The notes under the pieces are model-generated. The model was not told the origin of the DNA and did not search any database. It worked only from the letters and a program-made list of their open reading frames with translations. A stretch of 64,000 bases of DNA from Streptococcus vestibularis (lineage in GTDB: Bacteria; Bacillota; Bacilli; Lactobacillales; Streptococcaceae). Location: positions 142,510-206,509 of the forward strand of contig JAABLG010000003.1 in assembly GCA_010604095.1 (NCBI GenBank), written 5' to 3'. Positions 24,645 through 33,421 of this stretch are shown here, piece by piece. Both the position numbers and the translations under genes were made by a program. Numbering within the stretch: position 1 is the first letter of the stretch; each line of letters begins with the position of its first letter.

Positions 24645-26570
24645 TTAGAAGGCACCTCCACCTCCGCCTCCTCCTCCACCAGAGAAGCCACCACCACTAA
24701 AGCCTCCACTACCACTACTTGAGTTGATAGAAAAGTTACTTACAGTATCTGAAGCAGAAACATAATTTTGCAATGCAGTTGAATTATAGAGCATGGCAAA
24801 AGATACAGGTGAATAAGTAAAGGCATCTAAAGATGGATTGCTAAGGTGAATGTTGTAACGTTTCAGGACGTCACTAACTTTCTTGGCCTGTCCATAAAGT
24901 GTCGCATAAACTAGAATACGATTCCATAAAACAATGGATTGTAATTCTGCTTGATTAAACTGCTCGATACTCTTAATCATGTTGTTAAAACTACGCCATT
25001 GATAATAAATATCCGAGTTTTCTGGAACAAGGCACCCGTTTGCCCGCCCATTGATTTGAAGACGATAAATAAGATGCATGGTAATAACTGGGAAGAAAAT
25101 GAGTAAATATAAAAAGGATAAATTAGAGGAGAAACCAATTGAGAGAAGGAAGAAACCAATAGCAATGAGTACATAAAGAGATATAAACATTATGTTTGCT
25201 ACTGAAGATAAATGCGTTTCTGAAGGAGTCAGCTGCCTATACAGGCTTGGTAATCCGAGTTGCTTTTCTTGATTTTCGACACCTTGGGTAACCCTTGTAG
25301 CATCTTCTAAAAACAGACTTCTAATATTTCTACCTATAGAACGAAGCTTATCTCTTTCTGTCCTATTTTTAGCTTTTTTATACTGACCTTCAATTTCACC
25401 TTCGTTGATATAGTATCGTGAGAACATATCTTTCTCTTTGACTTGACTTTGACCATCAAAGAGCATGTCAATAAAAGCTACTTCAAAATCGGCTAAACCA
25501 TCACTTTTAACAAATTCAAGGATTGGCTCTCCCCTTGATTGACTAAAGGATAAATTTCCTCTATCTATAAGATCCAGTATCGTTGCTTGGACCATATGGT
25601 TAAAGGATATTGGGTAAGTCACACTATTCAGACCACTAATGTCAAATCGTTGGTTGTAGACGTTCTGAGCAAGAACTAGAGGAGCTAGATTTTGAGGTAT
25701 GTCATAGAGTCTACTATCTTTTGGAAAACGTGGTGGCCTAGTGCTTCTCAAGACTGAACTATAAAACACAATAGCTAAAACAAATAGGACGAGGAGAAGT
25801 CCTGGGAAAAGACCATAGAAAATGATGTGATAAATCTTTCTATTTCTCACAATATCATTTTCCTGTTTTAGGAATTTATCTTTAGCTGAACTATTGATGA
25901 TATTAGTGGAATTTTTAGATTTTAGACTTGGTGTCATAGGCCAATAAGCATGAAGTTCGAGTTTCCCCTTTGCAGGAAAATGATCAAACTGAATATTATA
26001 GCCTTCATCCGTCCTTTGAACCTGAGGATTTTTTTGAAAGAATCCTGCATGAGCATAAAGCTCACCCTTATTGGAATCTAAACCATCAACAGTAAAATCA
26101 ACATGACCAATCGACTTATCCCAATCGGAAATCGGAAACCAATTGAGGACAGCAACATCAGAATAAAGATTTAAAATACGACTAATTTGCCAAGTAACCT
26201 TAAGAACAACTTTATCACCACTATGCCCCTGGTTGTAAACTTTCAGCTTAGTTCCATCTGATAATTCTGATGCTTCAACCCTAACATAGGGTTTGGTTTG
26301 GCCATTTACTGTCGCTGTTACCGTTGGATTACCACTAATGTAAAAACCATCTGGAACTGGCTTTGCACTACCTAATGTGACATACTGCCCATGGTAATCA
26401 CTCTCAAAATCATAAGTAATTTCCTGCGTAAATGTAGCACTACTATTATCCGAAATACTTAGATGCCCTTTGTATGAGGGGATACGGTAACTAACGTCAT
26501 CAGCTTTAACAGAAATTACGGGGACTATAAAAGCTATTAAACAACCAAGCCAAATCAAAAATTTTTTCAT
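24645..26570 (-). CDS. DUF2207 family membrane protein with glycine-rich C-terminus
   Basis: The 641-residue protein has a signal peptide (cleavage after V-K-A), an extracellular DUF2207 domain (about 25-220), one membrane helix (about 250-275), a cytoplasmic region, and two further helices near 455-495. The tail is extremely glycine-rich (G-G-F-S-G-G-G-F-S then nine glycines and A-F), typical of this family. Its function is unknown; such proteins are common in Firmicutes surface or stress loci. AAGGAG lies 6 nt before the ATG. It follows pyrC at about 100 bp in the same direction and probably shares its transcript. Confidence 0.88.
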   Translation of the reverse strand: MKKFLIWLGCLIAFIVPVISVKADDVSYRIPSYKGHLSISDNSSATFTQEITYDFESDYHGQYVTLGSAKPVPDGFYISGNPTVTATVNGQTKPYVRVEASELSDGTKLKVYNQGHSGDKVVLKVTWQISRILNLYSDVAVLNWFPISDWDKSIGHVDFTVDGLDSNKGELYAHAGFFQKNPQVQRTDEGYNIQFDHFPAKGKLELHAYWPMTPSLKSKNSTNIINSSAKDKFLKQENDIVRNRKIYHIIFYGLFPGLLLVLFVLAIVFYSSVLRSTRPPRFPKDSRLYDIPQNLAPLVLAQNVYNQRFDISGLNSVTYPISFNHMVQATILDLIDRGNLSFSQSRGEPILEFVKSDGLADFEVAFIDMLFDGQSQVKEKDMFSRYYINEGEIEGQYKKAKNRTERDKLRSIGRNIRSLFLEDATRVTQGVENQEKQLGLPSLYRQLTPSETHLSSVANIMFISLYVLIAIGFFLLSIGFSSNLSFLYLLIFFPVITMHLIYRLQINGRANGCLVPENSDIYYQWRSFNNMIKSIEQFNQAELQSIVLWNRILVYATLYGQAKKVSDVLKRYNIHLSNPSLDAFTYSPVSFAMLYNSTALQNYVSASDTVSNFSINSSSGSGGFSGGGFSGGGGGGGGGAF

Positions 26571-26667
26571 AATCTCTCCTTACTGCTAGCCCTAAAACCA
26601 AAAGAAATGGCAATAGACAAAACCATAACAATTTCATTCGGTTTCTCAAATAAGAAGGGGCGTAAAC

Positions 26668-27936
26668 TTAGGCTTGATAAACAATCTCACCGTCACAGAT
26701 AGTGTATTTGACACTTCCTGTAAGCTCTTCACCGACAAATGGTGAATTGGACGCTTTAGACTTAAAGTCTGCTGTGACCTGACGCTTTTCCTTATCTGCA
26801 AAGATCACAAGGTCAGCTGGTCCATTTTCAGCCAAATAACCGGCATCGAAACCATAAAGCTCAGATGGATTGCTGGTCATCACTTTCAATAGCTCAATTA
26901 AACTCAAATGGCCTGCATCGACCAAGTATGTCAATCCAAGAGATAGAGACGTTTCAAGTCCTGTCATCCCTGATGGGGCTTTAGTCACATCAGCCACATT
27001 CTTTTCGTCAGCATGGTGTGGCGCGTGGTCTGTGGCAATAACAGTTATCACTCCAGATTTCAATCCCTCAATAACGGCTTGACGGTCAGATTCCAAACGA
27101 AGTGGTGGATTCATCTTGGCATTAGCACCTTTTGAAAGCAAGAGGTCTTCAGTTTTTGAGAAGTGCTGTGGTGCTACTTCCGCTGTGACTTGTGCTCCAA
27201 GTTTTTGAGCAAATTCAACCACTTTGACAGATTCAGCTTTTGACAAGTGTTGAATATGAACATGGGCTTGGGTATCATAAGCAATCATGACATCACGCGC
27301 AATCATACTGTACTCAGCTACACCAGTTGCTCCACAAATATGAAACTCTTTTTTAGCAATGTTTTCATTAAATCCGAGAATACCATTAAGGTCAGGGTCC
27401 TCTTCATGAAGGCTAATAAAGGTATTATTCTCTTTAGCTAACTCCATGGCCTTTTTGACAATTCCAGCATTGGTTAATGGAATACCGTCATCTGAGAAGC
27501 CAGCAGCACCTGCTTCAAGCAAACCCTTGAAATCAGTGATGTTTTCACCATCAAAATTCTTAGTGATTGTTGCAACAGACTTCAAATGGATATTTTCTTT
27601 AGCTGCTGAAGTCAACACTTCCTCCAAAGTTTCCTTGTCTGAAATCGTTGGATTTGTATTAGCCATCATTACAACAGTCGTAAAGCCACCCGCCGCCGCT
27701 GCTAAGGCACCAGTATGAATATCTTCCTTGTGGGTTTGGCCTGGTTCACGGAAATGAACATGGATATCCACCAATCCAGGAGCAACCACAAGACCAGTCG
27801 CATCAATGACTTGCGCATCACCTGCGTCAATATTTTCAGCGATTTTAACGACTTTTTTACCGTCAACAAGAACATCAGCTTGCGTGTCCAAACCTGATTT
27901 AGGGTTGACAACACGACCATTTTTAATAAGTAACAT
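26668..27936 (-). CDS. pyrC: Dihydroorotase
   Basis: It cyclises carbamoyl-aspartate to dihydroorotate, step three of pyrimidine synthesis, in the cytoplasm. The 422 residues show the zinc motif [10 protein letters not shown] near residue 60, the downstream A-T-D-H-A-P-H metal/catalytic segment (about 305), and the class I family length. It lies 19 bp after ung and was probably co-transcribed with it. No pyr attenuator is seen before it, consistent with a promoter upstream of ung. Confidence 0.97.
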   Translation of the reverse strand: MLLIKNGRVVNPKSGLDTQADVLVDGKKVVKIAENIDAGDAQVIDATGLVVAPGLVDIHVHFREPGQTHKEDIHTGALAAAAGGFTTVVMMANTNPTISDKETLEEVLTSAAKENIHLKSVATITKNFDGENITDFKGLLEAGAAGFSDDGIPLTNAGIVKKAMELAKENNTFISLHEEDPDLNGILGFNENIAKKEFHICGATGVAEYSMIARDVMIAYDTQAHVHIQHLSKAESVKVVEFAQKLGAQVTAEVAPQHFSKTEDLLLSKGANAKMNPPLRLESDRQAVIEGLKSGVITVIATDHAPHHADEKNVADVTKAPSGMTGLETSLSLGLTYLVDAGHLSLIELLKVMTSNPSELYGFDAGYLAENGPADLVIFADKEKRQVTADFKSKASNSPFVGEELTGSVKYTICDGEIVYQA

Positions 27937-27955
27937 AATCTTCCAACTTTCTATT

Positions 27956-28609
27956 TTACTTCAACCAATCAATTGGGGATTGGCCTTGAGAGACAAGGTA
28001 GGCATTAGCTTTTGAAAAAGGCTTACTACCAAAGAAACCACGATAGGCCGACAAGGGACTCGGGTGGGCACTTTCAATAATGGCATGCTTAGGATTAGTC
28101 ACTAGAGACTTCTTCTTACGAGCATAGCCGCCCCAAAGTATAAAGACAACAGGACTATCTTTTTGATTGAGGACCTTGATAACAGCATCTGTAAAAGGTT
28201 CCCAAACCTGACCGGCATGCCCATTGGCCTGACCTGCTGGAACTGTCAGACAGGCATTAAGTAATAGCACTCCCTGCTTGGCCCAGCTTGTTAAATCATG
28301 ATGCGTTCTAGGCCCAAGATCCTCTCCCAATTCTTTGAGAATATTAACCAAAGAAGGTGGGGCTGGAATCGTCTCAGGCACTGAAAATGACAAGCCTTGA
28401 GCCTGATTAGGACCATGATAAGGGTCCTGTCCAAGGATAACCACCCGAACCTCTTCGAAAGGAGTCTCTAACAAAGCATTAAACACCTTGTCACGTGGGG
28501 GATAAACGATTCCCTGGCTATAAACCTGGTCTATAAACTGATTTATCTTTGAAAAATAATGGTCCGGCAAAGCTTCTTTCAAAAGCCTATGCCATGTCGA
28601 ATGTTCCAT
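27956..28609 (-). CDS. ung: Uracil-DNA glycosylase
   Basis: It removes uracil from DNA and starts base excision repair. The 217-residue protein has the catalytic G-Q-D-P-Y-H motif (Asp general base, about residue 60), the uracil-pocket segment L-L-N-A-C-L-T-V, and the H-P-S-P-L-S DNA-intercalation loop near 185. Family-standard length. An extended -10 (TGG-TATAAT) is present on the minus strand at 28652-28644. Shine-Dalgarno AAGAGG precedes the ATG. Confidence 0.97.
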   Translation of the reverse strand: MEHSTWHRLLKEALPDHYFSKINQFIDQVYSQGIVYPPRDKVFNALLETPFEEVRVVILGQDPYHGPNQAQGLSFSVPETIPAPPSLVNILKELGEDLGPRTHHDLTSWAKQGVLLLNACLTVPAGQANGHAGQVWEPFTDAVIKVLNQKDSPVVFILWGGYARKKKSLVTNPKHAIIESAHPSPLSAYRGFFGSKPFSKANAYLVSQGQSPIDWLK

Positions 28610-28643
28610 AAAAACCTCTTTTTTAGACTGTTTTATCCCCTAA

Positions 28644-28652
28644 ATTATACCA
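28644..28652 (-). promoter_or_regulatory. Extended -10 promoter of ung-pyrC
   Basis: Minus strand TGGTATAAT. No clear -35. A CodY-like word (AATATTCGGAAAATA, 28667-28681, 12 of 15 matches) lies just upstream; this is weak evidence for CodY control. Confidence 0.6.
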
Positions 28653-28782
28653 TAAATGTGTAGGGAATATTCGGAAAATACTGAAAAAGGCTGACTCACT
28701 GCATTCTCCTTCTGACTCTCATTTTAAAATCGAACAAGCATGACGATAAAAACAATACAACCTTTAATAAGCTATCATTTTA

Positions 28783-28791
28783 TGCTATAAT
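28783..28791 (+). promoter_or_regulatory. Extended -10 promoter of the cation efflux gene
   Basis: TGCTATAAT at 28783-28791. Shine-Dalgarno AAAGGG lies 7 nt before the ATG at 28824. Confidence 0.65.
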
Positions 28792-28823
28792 AAACACTTG
28801 TATTTAAACAAAAGGGTAATTCT

Positions 28824-30020
28824 ATGACGACGTATGAAAACTTACGGGCGGCGAGGCGAGGTCCCATCGTTAGTATCGTAGCCTACATGCTCCTAACAAT
28901 AGCGAAACTTCTCGCTGGACACTTTTTAAACTCTAGCTCTTTGATAGCTGATGGTTTCAACAACTTGTCAGATATCTTAGGAAATGTAGCTCTCCTCATT
29001 GGACTACACCTGGCTAGTCAACCAGCCGATTCAGACCACAGGTTTGGCCATTGGAAGATTGAAGACTTATCAAGCTTAATCACCTCCTTCATCATGTTTG
29101 TAGTGGGCTTCCAAGTCCTTATCCAAACAGTCCGAAAGGTTTTTCTAAGAATTGAAACTGTAGTTGATCCTCTTGGTGCTACCGTTGGAGTCCTCTCTGC
29201 CATCGTCATGTGTGGCGTCTACTTTTACAATAAGAGTCTTGCCAAAAAACTGAAGTCCAGCGCCCTCATTGCGGCTGCTAAAGACAATCTCTCTGATGCT
29301 GTGACTTCTATCGGAACCTCAATTGCCATCATCGCAGCATCTTTCAACCTTACCATCATTGACTATATTACTGCCATTATCATCACTTTTTTCATCCTAA
29401 AGACAGCCTATGATATCTTCATGGAAGCAACCTTTAGTTTATCAGATGGTTTCGATGAGAAAAATCTTAAGGCCTATGAAAAAGCCATTCTGGAGATTCC
29501 TAAAGTTACCAAAGTTAAAAAGCAACGTGGCCGTTCCTATGGGAGTAACATCTACCTTGACATTGTTGTTGAAATGAACCCCGACCTCTCTGTTTACGAG
29601 AGTCATGCCATCACTGAACAAATCGAAAAAGTCCTCAGCAAGCGTTTCTCTGTCTACGACACTGATGTCCATGTCGAACCAGCTGCAATTCCTGAGGATG
29701 AGATTTATGGCAATGTCTTCCATAAACTCTCTCGAAATGAAAAGATATTTCTATCAAAAATTCCTGACTATGAAAATCTTTTAGCCCCTGATTTCTACTT
29801 GATTGATGAAAATGGACATCATCACAACCGCCAAGAAGTCATTGCTAACCAACAACCGCTCCTCAACAATTATAAAGACTTTAAGATGACATCCGTAAGT
29901 CAAAAAACCAAATTAATTAGTTACGAATTGGAGGGAAATTTCCATACCAGTATCTGGCGTCGAAATGAGACATGGTTTATGATTTACCATCAAGTAACAA
30001 CCATAAAAAATGACAAGTAA
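28824..30020 (+). CDS. mntE: Cation diffusion facilitator, probably Mn2+ exporter (MntE-like)
   Basis: CDF proteins export divalent metals against protons. The 398 residues include about six membrane helices and a cytoplasmic domain. The transport site reads A-D-G-F-N-N-L-S-D in helix 2 and A-K-D-N-L-S-D-A in helix 5, giving an Asn-Asp/Asp-Asp set. In this family that set marks Mn2+ exporters, whereas zinc exporters have His at the first position. The C-terminus is about 90 residues longer than minimal CDFs, as in streptococcal MntE. Metal choice is inferred from the motif. Confidence 0.85.
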   Translation: MTTYENLRAARRGPIVSIVAYMLLTIAKLLAGHFLNSSSLIADGFNNLSDILGNVALLIGLHLASQPADSDHRFGHWKIEDLSSLITSFIMFVVGFQVLIQTVRKVFLRIETVVDPLGATVGVLSAIVMCGVYFYNKSLAKKLKSSALIAAAKDNLSDAVTSIGTSIAIIAASFNLTIIDYITAIIITFFILKTAYDIFMEATFSLSDGFDEKNLKAYEKAILEIPKVTKVKKQRGRSYGSNIYLDIVVEMNPDLSVYESHAITEQIEKVLSKRFSVYDTDVHVEPAAIPEDEIYGNVFHKLSRNEKIFLSKIPDYENLLAPDFYLIDENGHHHNRQEVIANQQPLLNNYKDFKMTSVSQKTKLISYELEGNFHTSIWRRNETWFMIYHQVTTIKNDK

Positions 30021-30044
30021 CGAGCAAATAGCTCGTTTTTTTCT
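30017..30044 (+). terminator. Terminator of the cation efflux gene
   Basis: CGAGC-AAATA-GCTCG followed by TTTTTTTC, overlapping the stop codon region. Confidence 0.85.
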
Positions 30045-30130
30045 TGTCCCAGCATTATTGACTACAACATTCAATAGATTCTAAAAATTGCATTAAATTC
30101 TCCAAAGATGCTAAAAGACTAGGTTTTATA

Positions 30131-30139
30131 TGGTATAAT
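30131..30139 (+). promoter_or_regulatory. Extended -10 promoter of dacA
   Basis: TGGTATAAT at 30131-30139; the leader is about 115 nt long. Shine-Dalgarno AAAGGAG lies 8 nt before the ATG. Confidence 0.65.
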
Positions 30140-30259
30140 GGGAATAATAGTCACTATCAAATAAGAAAATTTCAGTTTGAGTGACATGCTTTTACTATTA
30201 TTGAATGTGAGGAGGTTCTTGCTAAGTCAGAGCCTCATAGATAATAAAGGAGACACATT

Positions 30260-31606
30260 ATGAAAAAGAAAATTGTTGCCATCCTTTTAACAGCTTGTCT
30301 GGCTCTAGCACCAAGTTTGTCTAGTGCTGACGAGTTAATGGATATCACACATGCCGCTGGCTATACTGAAGCTACGGAGGCCTATCGTCCTAAGTCCACT
30401 CTCCTAATTGATGGAAATACTGGTGACGTCCTCTGGGAAGAAAACGCTGATGAAGTCCGTGACCCTGCCTCTATGTCCAAGGCTATGACGCTTTATCTGG
30501 TCTTTGAAGCTATGTCTAAAGGTGAGATTTCAGAAGATACTGTCATCACAGCTACTCCTACCGATCAAGCTATAGCTGAGATCTATGAAATTTCCAATAA
30601 TAAGATTGTCGCTGGTGTCCAATATACCGTTTCAGAACTCATTACCATGACTGCTGTGCCGTCTTCAAACGTTACAACCGTAATGTTAGCCAATTATCTG
30701 ACCAATAATGATCCAGATAAATGGATTGATAAGATGAATGAGAAGTCTAAAGAGCTGGGAATGACCCATACCAAATGGTACAATGCTTCTGGCGCTGTTG
30801 CTGTTGCCTTCAAAGGCTACTACAACCCCCAACGCTATGATATCAACCAAACCAACCAGACGACTGCACGTGATTTGGCCATCATGACCTATAACTTTAT
30901 CAAGAAATATCCGAAAATTCTCAATTACACCGACAAACCAGTTGTAACGGTTAAAAAAGGAACACCTTATGAGGAAACTTTCGAAACCTACAACTACTCT
31001 ATTCCTGGTGCTAAATACGGTATTGAGGGAGTTGATGGTTTGAAGACAGGTTCTAGTCCAGAAGGTGCCTTCAACTATATTGATACCATCAAGCGTGGCG
31101 ATCAGCGTATGATTGCTGTCATCATGGGTTCTGGTGACTGGTCTGACCAAACAGGGGAAGAAATTCGCCATACGTTTGGGAATGCTCTTGTTGAGAAAAT
31201 GTACAAAGACTTCTCTTACAAGAAAGTTTTAAGTAAAGGCGAGCAAAAAATTGACGGTAAAAAATATGATGTCGCAAAAGATGTCTATGCCACTGTTAAA
31301 AAAGGCCAAGAACCTAAAATCTCTGTCAAAGATGACCAAATTGTGGTTGATAATGGCCTAAAAACAGTCTCACCTAAAATCAAAGCTACTTCGGTTAAGG
31401 CTACTAAAGTTAAAGGCTGGTTCGATTTTGGAAGTAACCAAAAGGGTAATGCAACCACTAATACTAAAGGAAGTAACAGACTACCTGTTTATTTCTGGTT
31501 CTTATGCCTTGTCCCAGTTGGACTTCTATACTTGATTTATCTTAACGAAAAAGGCCATCGACAAAAAGTCAAAGAACGCAAACAAGCTCGACAATCTAAC
31601 AAGTAA
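30260..31606 (+). CDS. dacA: D-alanyl-D-alanine carboxypeptidase (low-molecular-weight PBP3 type)
   Basis: It trims the terminal D-Ala from peptidoglycan stem peptides and so controls cross-linking. The 448-residue precursor has a signal peptide (cleavage near S-S-A-D) and the S11 serine-acyl motifs S-M-S-K (about residue 74), S-S-N (about 137) and K-T-G-S (about 257). A beta-rich C-terminal domain is followed by a membrane helix (about 415-435) and a basic tail. The terminal helix anchors it on the outer face. It is monocistronic, with a terminator shared with the convergent patatin gene. Confidence 0.95.
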   Translation: MKKKIVAILLTACLALAPSLSSADELMDITHAAGYTEATEAYRPKSTLLIDGNTGDVLWEENADEVRDPASMSKAMTLYLVFEAMSKGEISEDTVITATPTDQAIAEIYEISNNKIVAGVQYTVSELITMTAVPSSNVTTVMLANYLTNNDPDKWIDKMNEKSKELGMTHTKWYNASGAVAVAFKGYYNPQRYDINQTNQTTARDLAIMTYNFIKKYPKILNYTDKPVVTVKKGTPYEETFETYNYSIPGAKYGIEGVDGLKTGSSPEGAFNYIDTIKRGDQRMIAVIMGSGDWSDQTGEEIRHTFGNALVEKMYKDFSYKKVLSKGEQKIDGKKYDVAKDVYATVKKGQEPKISVKDDQIVVDNGLKTVSPKIKATSVKATKVKGWFDFGSNQKGNATTNTKGSNRLPVYFWFLCLVPVGLLYLIYLNEKGHRQKVKERKQARQSNK

Positions 31607-31636
31607 AAAAAAACGTGCGCAATGGCACGTTTTTTA
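31607..31636. terminator. Bidirectional terminator between dacA and the patatin gene
   Basis: A-tract, ACGTGC-loop-GCACGT, T-tract; it works for both convergent genes and overlaps the last codons of the patatin gene. Confidence 0.85.
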
Positions 31637-32485
31637 CTTGTCTTGAAGAAAGGTTTTGAGATCATCAATATTGGTTCGCATTTGTTTCAGTCCTTCTTGA
31701 TAGATGGCTTCAAACTTTTCTGGATCTTTTTCTAAACGCCCGACTTTAAGTGCATGTTCAGGACGAATGGCATACAGTTTTCCAGATGTTTCCAAAGCCT
31801 CAATTTTCTCAATGCTCTTATTGTAGTGAAGATGGCGGCTTGAAGCAACTTTCACAAATTCCGGGTATTTTCGATAAAAAATCTTGTAGAGTCTCTTACT
31901 GGTTTTAGAAGGCTGTTTACGATAGCCCTTAGGACGAGTCAGAATGACAATAAGCTTATCAAAGCCTAAGTTTTCCATAAAACCAACAGGAAGACTGTCA
32001 GAAAGGCCACCATCCATATAACGCTTACCCTTGTAGTCTACAATCTCAGAAACCAAGGGGAGGGCGGAACTGGCACGAAGGGCTTCCATCTGTTCAAAGA
32101 CATGGTCAATCTTGATATAGTCTGGCTTACCTGTCTCAATATCTGTAGTAACCACATAGAAAGGAACCCCTGACTCAGCAAAAGCCTCCTGATCAAAAAC
32201 ATCTAGTTCCATTGGCACCTTATAGTAGGAAAATTCCTTATTAACAAAGTTACCAGTTGTTAACCAGGACCAGAAACTCATGTAACGCCGGTCTCCCATA
32301 AAACGCTTGTTATAGCGCAATGCCCTCTTAGGTTGATTGGACAAGTAATTGACACCAAAAAGCGCCCCTGCAGACACTGAAACTACCCCATCAACCTTGA
32401 TACCAGCCTCTAAAAAGGCATCTAAAACACCAGCTGTATACAGGCCACGCATGCCTCCACCTTCCAGGATTAAACCTACCCTCAT
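31634..32485 (-). CDS. Patatin-like phospholipase
   Basis: This is a predicted cytoplasmic lipid acyl hydrolase. The 283 residues have the patatin oxyanion loop G-G-G-M-R-G, the nucleophile elbow S-V-S-A-G (about residue 39) and the catalytic Asp in M-D-G-G-L-S-D (about 157), forming the Ser-Asp dyad. No signal peptide is present. It overlaps the upstream SGNH esterase gene by 4 bp, so the two acyl hydrolases are co-translated. The physiological substrate is unknown. Confidence 0.9.
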   Translation of the reverse strand: MRVGLILEGGGMRGLYTAGVLDAFLEAGIKVDGVVSVSAGALFGVNYLSNQPKRALRYNKRFMGDRRYMSFWSWLTTGNFVNKEFSYYKVPMELDVFDQEAFAESGVPFYVVTTDIETGKPDYIKIDHVFEQMEALRASSALPLVSEIVDYKGKRYMDGGLSDSLPVGFMENLGFDKLIVILTRPKGYRKQPSKTSKRLYKIFYRKYPEFVKVASSRHLHYNKSIEKIEALETSGKLYAIRPEHALKVGRLEKDPEKFEAIYQEGLKQMRTNIDDLKTFLQDK

Positions 32486-33102
32486 TCTAAAATCTCCTTT
32501 ATGATTGGTTCAGCTATGGCTTGATAACCTAATGGGGTTAAATGAAGACCATCAGTTGTATATTTCTCATCTAACTGACTTTGATCATCCACTAGATAGT
32601 CAAAAAGGTCCACATAGGTCACACCAGGAAGAACCGCAAGTTCTTGATTGAGCTCAGAAACCGTTGTATTATTCCTTACTTTTACCTTTGAGCGATGCTC
32701 TGACCTTTCACTGACTGGAAAGACACTCAGCAAATAAATCTCTGTTGAAAGTGATTCTTGACGAACTGCCATAACCATATCCGAAATACGATTGACGATA
32801 TCTCGAATAGGATAGCCTCGTCCAATGTCGTTAATACCAATCAAGATGATTAATTTATCAGGCTCTAAATCTAAAACCTGCTCTTTAAGATGCTCTAAGA
32901 GCCAAACGGAATCTGTTCCTGCAATTCCACGATTAATCAAAGGGAGGTCTCTTCCTAAATATTTTTTCAAGGAAAAAAATTCTGTAATCGAGTCTCCAGC
33001 AAACACAATTTGACCCTTGCCAAGTTTTTGATTGTCACTCACAAATTTAGCTAATCGTTCTTCTTGATAAGTCGAAAGCTCAGGTCTTGTTGATTCTATC
33101 AT
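32482..33102 (-). CDS. SGNH/GDSL-family esterase
   Basis: The 206-residue hydrolase shows all four SGNH blocks: G-D-S-I-T (catalytic Ser, about residue 37), the oxyanion Gly in R-G-I-A-G-T-D-S, Asn in G-I-N-D-I-G, and D-G-L-H-L-T with the catalytic His near 186. There is no signal peptide, so it probably acts on an intracellular ester. It is the first gene of a two-gene operon with the patatin. An extended -10 (TGC-TAGAAT) lies about 110 bp upstream on the minus strand. Confidence 0.9.
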   Translation of the reverse strand: MIESTRPELSTYQEERLAKFVSDNQKLGKGQIVFAGDSITEFFSLKKYLGRDLPLINRGIAGTDSVWLLEHLKEQVLDLEPDKLIILIGINDIGRGYPIRDIVNRISDMVMAVRQESLSTEIYLLSVFPVSERSEHRSKVKVRNNTTVSELNQELAVLPGVTYVDLFDYLVDDQSQLDEKYTTDGLHLTPLGYQAIAEPIIKEILE

Positions 33103-33262
33103 ATCTCACACCTTATCCTTAACACATTTATAAATTCTTAATTTCTGCACGTAAGCAATACTTCCACTATTTCTTCGAAAAGATAGGAAAATCTTGATAG
33201 TTTTATTCTAGCATTTTTTTGAAAATTGTGTGAATCAGATAAGAAAATCCATTATATATAAA

Positions 33263-33278
33263 TAGTATCTAAATACTA
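33263..33278. repeat. Inverted repeat TAGTAT-CTAA-ATACTA
   Basis: A perfect 6-bp palindrome with 4-nt centre, preceded by TATATAAA. The same context (TATATAAAT..AGTAT-N4-ATACT) recurs at 33309-33333, centres 56 bp apart. Possibly paired operators for a local regulator. Confidence 0.5.
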
Positions 33279-33319
33279 GTAATTCTATTAATAAGATCAA
33301 ACACCATTTATATAAATGT

Positions 33320-33333
33320 AGTATCGTAATACT
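33320..33333. repeat. Inverted repeat AGTAT-CGTA-ATACT
   Basis: Second copy of the palindrome described at 33263-33278, with the same half-sites and a different centre. Confidence 0.5.
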
Positions 33334-33394
33334 CTATAACATAGACGCTCCAACACAACTATCCTTGTTGCTGACGATGTTTAGTCAAGCGTAT

Positions 33395-33417
33395 CAAAAA
33401 ACAGACCATAGTCTGTT
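33395..33417 (-). terminator. Terminator of the AI-2E family permease gene
   Basis: Minus strand ACAGAC-TATG-GTCTGT followed by TTTTTTG, 5 bp after the stop codon. Confidence 0.85.
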
Positions 33418-33421
33418 TCAC

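Larger units (their letters stand above)
33103..33421. other. Intergenic region with two operator-like inverted repeats
   Basis: It contains the promoter of the SGNH-patatin operon (minus strand TAGAAT near 33210) and, further upstream, two related palindromes at 33263-33278 and 33320-33333. The terminator of the AI-2E-type permease gene is at 33395-33417. No gene is seen. Confidence 0.55.

Noticed and set aside
26506..26637. 43-codon frame before the DUF2207 gene (starts MKLLWFCLLPFLLVLGLAV)
   Set aside because: It has a membrane-helix-like start, but only a weak GAGAA ribosome site, and half of it overlaps the DUF2207 gene in another frame. Conservation in relatives would be needed before calling it a gene.
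30686..31171. 161-codon open frame opposite dacA
   Set aside because: dacA carries all three penicillin-binding motifs; the opposing frame has none of the features of a gene.
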